IMG/VR virus record: IMGVR_UViG_3300025087_000273
Coordinates: 1-26,933 of that record
Length of the DNA: 26,933 bases
Source: a virus
Reading direction: 5' to 3' (one strand)
Part shown: positions 22,710 to 26,933 of the stretch, in pieces
Numbering within the stretch: the stretch's first letter is position 1
Layout: each line of letters begins with the position of its first letter
Notes under the pieces: generated by a model
What the model was told of the DNA's origin: nothing
The model's database searches: none
What the model saw: the letters and a program-made list of their open reading frames with translations, nothing else
Position numbers and translations under genes: made by a program

Positions 22710-24154
22710 TGGGATATTATGATCCGGCGGTAAAACTTACAAGCACATGGAGCATCACAATAGATGGTGCTCTATTGCGTGATGATGTAATGCAATACCT
22801 TGAAAGTATATCTATTAATGAAAGTCTGTATAAGGCGGATCAGGCAACAATAACCTTCCTTGATCCAAATTTTAAATTAAGCGACATGCAAGAAAAGGGT
22901 GGGAAGGAGTATTTCTTTAAAAGCGGGCGGAAGATAGAAGTTCGACTTGGGCACAAGGACATGACTTTCTTTTACCAGTTGCGCCTTGACAAGATACGGC
23001 ATAAATTAAATGGTCCAGATGGTGAAGATAGAATGATTCTTCATCTCTTGGATACTTCTATTAATCTGCATCTTTCTCGAAAGAAGCCTTCTTACAGCGG
23101 GTCTTTGCAAGATATAGTACAAGAAATAGCAGATGCTCATGGGCTTACATTATATATGGATAAACAACAAGAAGAAGCTTGGCATACGGTTATTAATGCC
23201 GGGCATAGAACAGATTTACAGGTGCTCCAGTATCTAGCTAGGGAATATGGTTATCGTGTAAAGATGAAAGGGAATGTCCTTATATTCCGGGATAGATATA
23301 GAGAACTACTTGACTTTTCTAGTAATCCGCGTGGAATATTGCATTACAAATCCGAAGATAATACAATTGCACGATGGGATTTGATGGAAAAACAAATATC
23401 AGGAATCGGTAACGCAAATGCTAAAAAGAATATTTGTGGGATTGATAAGAAGAATGATATTGAATATAAAGTAAATGCCTATCATGAAGAAAAGAAGGGA
23501 ACACCATCACAAGTTAAGGCAGCAGGAAAGCCAAAAGAAGAACCTAAAACAGAACAAAGATTTTTCTTAGATGAAAGAGGTGAAGCATACTTAATTACAC
23601 GGGAATTACCAGAAAAGAAAGCCGATGAGAAGCCTGCTGAAACACCATCTAAGATTTCTGCTAAAGACGCTATTGACGCACAATTGAAAGCGGCTGGTTT
23701 GAGTAAGGCAAAGCAACATCAATATGATGCTACTTGTACTTGTTCTTTTGCCGATCCTCTTCTGTTATGCGGATTACGTATAAGTTGCCAAGGATTAGGC
23801 ACTAGGATGAGTGGTCTTTATAAGATTGGTGGACGATCTATTAGCATGAGTCAATCAAAAGCTCCTGAACTAATACTCTATCTTGACAAGGCTTATCTTG
23901 GCGGGAATAAGATTAAGTGTCCTGATGTTGCAAAAACTACTGTTGTTGATGCTGCCGTTAATGGGAAGATAGTAGCGACGGGCATGGAAGACGGTGAATT
24001 GTTGCAGTCAGTCTCATTAGACAAACTCGGAAATACTACATTTAATCTAAAGGCAAGTATACTGGAAAAGGTAGAGGCTGCAAAAGCAGCAATAACAGAA
24101 ATACAGAATCAAAGTGATAAACCTCATCTTGAAGATCAGAGTTATGACGAATGA
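22709..24154 (+). CDS. Baseplate hub protein (gpD/T4 gp27-like)
   Basis: A 481-residue protein. Residues 1-125 form the first tube-like barrel: SWSITIDGALL-type N-terminus, ADQATITFLDPN, and IEVRLGHKD with FYQLRLDKI. Residues 130-200 (GSLQDIVQEIADAHGLTLYM, DLQVLQYLAREYGYRV, GNVLIFRDR) are the standard Phage_GPD late-control D signature. A Lys/Glu/Pro-rich linker (about 265-330) precedes the last barrel, which ends SKAPELILYLDKAY. A charged helical tail follows. It forms a trimer between tube and spike. The start overlaps the previous stop (TAATG). Confidence 0.88.
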   Translation: MGYYDPAVKLTSTWSITIDGALLRDDVMQYLESISINESLYKADQATITFLDPNFKLSDMQEKGGKEYFFKSGRKIEVRLGHKDMTFFYQLRLDKIRHKLNGPDGEDRMILHLLDTSINLHLSRKKPSYSGSLQDIVQEIADAHGLTLYMDKQQEEAWHTVINAGHRTDLQVLQYLAREYGYRVKMKGNVLIFRDRYRELLDFSSNPRGILHYKSEDNTIARWDLMEKQISGIGNANAKKNICGIDKKNDIEYKVNAYHEEKKGTPSQVKAAGKPKEEPKTEQRFFLDERGEAYLITRELPEKKADEKPAETPSKISAKDAIDAQLKAAGLSKAKQHQYDATCTCSFADPLLLCGLRISCQGLGTRMSGLYKIGGRSISMSQSKAPELILYLDKAYLGGNKIKCPDVAKTTVVDAAVNGKIVATGMEDGELLQSVSLDKLGNTTFNLKASILEKVEAAKAAITEIQNQSDKPHLEDQSYDE

Positions 24155-25485
24155 TGTATGATGAACACCTAGAACCGGAATTAAATGAGAAAGTACAACT
24201 TTATCCTGGAATCTATATTGGACGTGTTAAAGAAGTTGATGACCCAGAAGAACTATTCCGGGTAAAAGCAACTTGTCCTTTTATCAATGGCGACCATGAA
24301 ACAGTAACAGATTGGGCGTGGCCTTCTCAATACATAACGAACTTACCCAAACCAGGTGATAAAGTTTGGCTTATGTTTGAGAATGGCGATTTAAGAATGC
24401 CTATTTGGTTTCCCGGACCATATAGCAAAAGAGAAGCGCCAAAGCATTCTCGGGGATTGCCGGGAGATGAGGATTTAGGACAGAAGGGGATTGGATCACT
24501 TCCTAAGTCACAGTTCAAAGGGGAATACGGCGAAGTATATATATGGAAAACTCCGCAAGGGCATGTAATAGAACTTGATGATACCTTAGACAGTCGCAGG
24601 ATTCAAATAAAACATGCTTCTGGGGCTTTTATCGAGATACTAGATGATGGGTCGGTTTTAGAAAGCGCAACTGGTAGTAGGGTAGAACAAAATGTGGGCA
24701 GTAAGACTACTGAGACTTTCGGTAGCGGTGTGGAATATGTTGGAGGGAATAGTAATACTGCTATTGATGGGGATTCTACTACTACAATCAAAGGCGATAC
24801 GAAGGTAGAAATAGGTGGCAGACTTAATCTTAAAATTAGTGGGATTGACTGGTCTACAAATGGGGGATTTTCTATTAATAGCGGCGGTGCTATCTCTACT
24901 ACTTGCCAGGGCAGCAGCAAAGAAACTGTAGGCGGGAGTCGATCTGTCAAGGTAACTGATTCTGAAACAAAGACTGTATTAGAAGCTTGTAAACTTCTAG
25001 TTGCTAATGCGACGGGTAAACCAACAGACGATGCGCTTTATGAACAAGTATTAAATGGTAAGTTGACTATATTAGAAGCTGATCCTTCTGGCAAAGCAAT
25101 GGGAAATACAATCCAATTATCCTGTGCGCCTACTCCAACACTCAAGTTATATTCAGGTCCAACCCCTAACCCAGAACAACAACAGGGTTGGCCTAATGAA
25201 CCTAAAATTGGTTCTGGATTGATACTAGATGGGAAGGGTACTAGTACTACATTACATTCTATGGCTAAATTAATCCTTAAAGCTGCTGTAAATATACTTA
25301 TAGATGCTGCTACGATTCAACTAGAAGGTGGTCTTATACAGTTAGGAAGGGGCGCTACGGAACCAGTAATTAAAGGACTTCAATTTTATGCATTATATAA
25401 TGCGCATACCCATGCTGCGCCGGGATCGCCTCCAGTAGTATTAATGTCACCAACTGTATTATCAACCACGGCTTTTGTAGCATGA
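24151..25485 (+). CDS. Baseplate spike protein (gp5/gpV-like, OB-fold plus beta-helix)
   Basis: A 444-residue protein. The N-terminal OB-fold (about 18-90) has GIYIGRVKEVDDPEELFRVKA, DWAWPSQYI, LPKPGDKVWLMFENGD and PIWFPG. A stretch with ELDDTLDSRRIQIKHASGAFIEI (about 140-165) precedes a repetitive Gly/Thr/Ser beta-helix region (about 165-270). After further repeats it ends in a segment with H419-T-H421, resembling the HxH iron site at spike tips. No lysozyme domain is present. The gene follows the hub with an ATGA overlap and would form the trimeric membrane-piercing needle. Confidence 0.88.
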   Translation: MMYDEHLEPELNEKVQLYPGIYIGRVKEVDDPEELFRVKATCPFINGDHETVTDWAWPSQYITNLPKPGDKVWLMFENGDLRMPIWFPGPYSKREAPKHSRGLPGDEDLGQKGIGSLPKSQFKGEYGEVYIWKTPQGHVIELDDTLDSRRIQIKHASGAFIEILDDGSVLESATGSRVEQNVGSKTTETFGSGVEYVGGNSNTAIDGDSTTTIKGDTKVEIGGRLNLKISGIDWSTNGGFSINSGGAISTTCQGSSKETVGGSRSVKVTDSETKTVLEACKLLVANATGKPTDDALYEQVLNGKLTILEADPSGKAMGNTIQLSCAPTPTLKLYSGPTPNPEQQQGWPNEPKIGSGLILDGKGTSTTLHSMAKLILKAAVNILIDAATIQLEGGLIQLGRGATEPVIKGLQFYALYNAHTHAAPGSPPVVLMSPTVLSTTAFVA

Positions 25486-26153
25486 TTATAGACGAAATAA
25501 AACAAATATCAATATTTGTTCCCCCGGAAGTTGAGGAACAGGGGATAAATGTATTTACAAATCAAATAGTAAAAGTAGAAAACATAAGAGCATTTCAATA
25601 TTTGTCTATTCTTGGTAAAGCAATAAGTTGCCTTTATGAAGATGTTGATAAGAAGATGGATGCTAAGGGTGTTGCTGTTATTGCAACTCAAGCAGCTTTA
25701 ATGAATAGGCAATCTCAAATAGAAGAGGTGAATGATGGCAGCTTGGATTCCTTTTACCCCGGGCAATCTTATACCAGCCGGGACGGAGCAGATAGCATCG
25801 CAGATTCTTACCGTAGTGAGCTTGATAAGCTCTGTACTAGATACGCTATCGAACATCCTGGACATTATAGGGAACTTATTAGTCGGATTAACGAACGTCT
25901 TAGCAACAGCATTGAAAACACTGATAGACTCGATAAAGAATCTGCTACTGGATTTGGCCTCGACAGGATTCTATTTTCTTTATCACATTCCGCAATTGGA
26001 AGCCAAGCAAAGGACATTCGATCAGTGGGTTCAGGATGTAGCAGGATCAATCCCGAACTACAAGGAGATGCAGAAAGCAATAAAGATTGCGAAGAAGGAC
26101 CCGACAAACCCAGTAGCACAGGATTGGTTACAACGTCCGGCGTTCTCGAATGA
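25482..26153 (+). CDS. Hypothetical baseplate-region protein, 223 aa (C-terminal two thirds overlap the next gene)
   Basis: Not recognised. It starts with an ATGA overlap after the spike. Residues 1-84 look like a normal small protein (MIIDEIKQISIFVPPEVEEQ, then a helix with AFQYLSILGKAISCLYEDVDKKM). From residue 85 it runs in a different phase across the beginning of the next gene for about 420 nt. There the sequence becomes Ser-rich and less protein-like at the end, though the segment ELDKLCTRYAIEH to ENTDRL is still plausible. Either this is a true overlapping gene, or the C-terminal part is a reading-frame extension after loss of a nearby stop or a sequence error. Confidence 0.55.
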   Translation: MIIDEIKQISIFVPPEVEEQGINVFTNQIVKVENIRAFQYLSILGKAISCLYEDVDKKMDAKGVAVIATQAALMNRQSQIEEVNDGSLDSFYPGQSYTSRDGADSIADSYRSELDKLCTRYAIEHPGHYRELISRINERLSNSIENTDRLDKESATGFGLDRILFSLSHSAIGSQAKDIRSVGSGCSRINPELQGDAESNKDCEEGPDKPSSTGLVTTSGVLE

Positions 26154-26933
26154 TGCTTATGTCGGAGCAATAGCAATTGTCCTAGCTTATCCTTCTTTTC
26201 AAGAATTTATGGATTGGTGGGATTCAGTAAAGAAACTATTTGACTTTAATGCATACCGCGACCCTATACCTATTAGAAAATCAGAAGAGAATCTAGCGCT
26301 ATCTAAGTTTGGAACTCCCAGGTGGTATTCAAGTTCATTCAAACAATGGGGACCATTCCGAGATTTCATCAATATCATGCTGGAATTTATAGATTCGCTA
26401 GATGTCTTTGATACCGCTGAAAATGCGATCAAGGAATTCGCCAGGTTTTTACAAGAGAAAGCAGATAGATTACGTACAGTTACTAAAGCAATTGCTGATA
26501 TTATAGAACGGCTAGTCAAGGCGATTAACCAAACCGGGTTGTGGGCGTTACCGATTTATGGCCAAGGTGGTAACGAATTAGTCCGGAATGCATTGCTTTC
26601 AACATCCGGTGAAAGTGCTGATATACAAACCAGCGCCGAGAAGGGCGCGGCTAAAGCTATTTCCCAATTAACTGAATTATCAAGCCAGTTAGAAACAGAA
26701 CAAAATGATGGCTTTATCGCCCCGCCAAATCGTGACTCTCAGACGTTTACTAAGGGGGCAGACCAACAAGCAGATCAAAGCCTAGAATATCTTGAGAAGA
26801 TTCTTAAAAAGAATAATACAACGTTTGCACATACAGATGGGTTAGGTGTAGCAAAAGCAATTGGCGTAGCCAATACAAAACCAATGCATGTAGCTTATGA
26901 ACGTAGATCGGGAGATGCACTTTCCGGATGGTG
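25735..26933 (+). CDS. Unknown baseplate/tail protein with long amphipathic helix, partial (3' end beyond right edge)
   Basis: An open frame of 399 complete codons runs to the right edge without a stop. Two ATGs (25732, 25735) follow AGAGG; the second has better spacing (6 nt). After a short start (AAWIPFTPGN), residues ~18-70 form a hydrophobic amphipathic helix with regular Leu/Ile spacing (VVSLISSVLDTLSNILDIIG and on). A mixed domain with FDQWVQDV, FMDWWDSVKKLF and FGTPRWYSSSFKQWGPF follows, then charged helices and a segment SLEYLEKILKK. The family is not recognised. Position after the spike points to a baseplate or tail-tip component. The amphipathic helix could interact with a membrane or trimerise. 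Confidence 0.75.
   Translation, partial: MAAWIPFTPGNLIPAGTEQIASQILTVVSLISSVLDTLSNILDIIGNLLVGLTNVLATALKTLIDSIKNLLLDLASTGFYFLYHIPQLEAKQRTFDQWVQDVAGSIPNYKEMQKAIKIAKKDPTNPVAQDWLQRPAFSNDAYVGAIAIVLAYPSFQEFMDWWDSVKKLFDFNAYRDPIPIRKSEENLALSKFGTPRWYSSSFKQWGPFRDFINIMLEFIDSLDVFDTAENAIKEFARFLQEKADRLRTVTKAIADIIERLVKAINQTGLWALPIYGQGGNELVRNALLSTSGESADIQTSAEKGAAKAISQLTELSSQLETEQNDGFIAPPNRDSQTFTKGADQQADQSLEYLEKILKKNNTTFAHTDGLGVAKAIGVANTKPMHVAYERRSGDALSGW

Noticed and set aside
1-26933. tRNA genes, CRISPR arrays, insertion sequences, integrase or attachment sites
   Set aside because: Looked for by reading both strands; no cloverleaf-like block, regular repeat-spacer pattern, transposase or recombinase motif was seen. 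No gene-free stretch exceeds about 150 nt.

Overview
The window is part of the genome of a contractile-tailed (myovirus-type) double-stranded DNA phage with AT-rich DNA. Evidence for this is one continuous rightward morphogenesis module in textbook order: terminase large subunit, portal, scaffold, N4-gp56-type major capsid protein, neck and tail-completion genes, tail sheath, tail tube, tail chaperone with frameshift, tape measure, baseplate adaptor, hub and spike. Promoters are of sigma-70 type (TTGACA/TATAAT-like) and most genes have strong GGAGG-like ribosome binding sites. The host cannot be named from this sequence. No integrase, repressor, tRNA or CRISPR array is visible, so lifestyle is undetermined.

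Left arm (1-4654, minus strand): a tightly packed leftward operon of eight accessory genes. It encodes a deaminase of the dCMP/cytidine family, a DUF932-like protein, two unknowns, a small Cys-rich membrane protein, a DHH-family phosphoesterase, another unknown, and a gene cut by the left edge that looks like a winged helix joined to a Lar-type zinc ribbon. It is driven by a promoter at 4672-4700. That promoter lies back-to-back with a rightward promoter (4733-4761) across an A/T-tract palindrome.

Middle (4804-6141, plus strand): four small unknown genes, two with zinc-knuckle-like cysteine pairs. A promoter at 5238-5267 lies inside this block. The block ends in a terminator (6171-6197) that overlaps the start of a consensus promoter (6138-6167), which feeds the structural module.

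Right arm (6226-26933, plus strand): the structural module. Three points stand out. (1) The terminase ATPase is split exactly in its P-loop by a 140-residue mini-intein that appears splicing-competent. (2) The chaperone gene between tail tube and tape measure carries a canonical -1 slippery heptamer followed by a GC-rich stem-loop, predicting a fused G-GT type protein. (3) Near the right edge, two reading frames that both look coding overlap for about 420 nt. The baseplate set (CIS-tube-like adaptor, gpD/gp27-like hub, gp5-like OB-fold spike) resembles that of contractile injection systems and simple myophages. The wedge genes and tail fibres must lie beyond the right edge.
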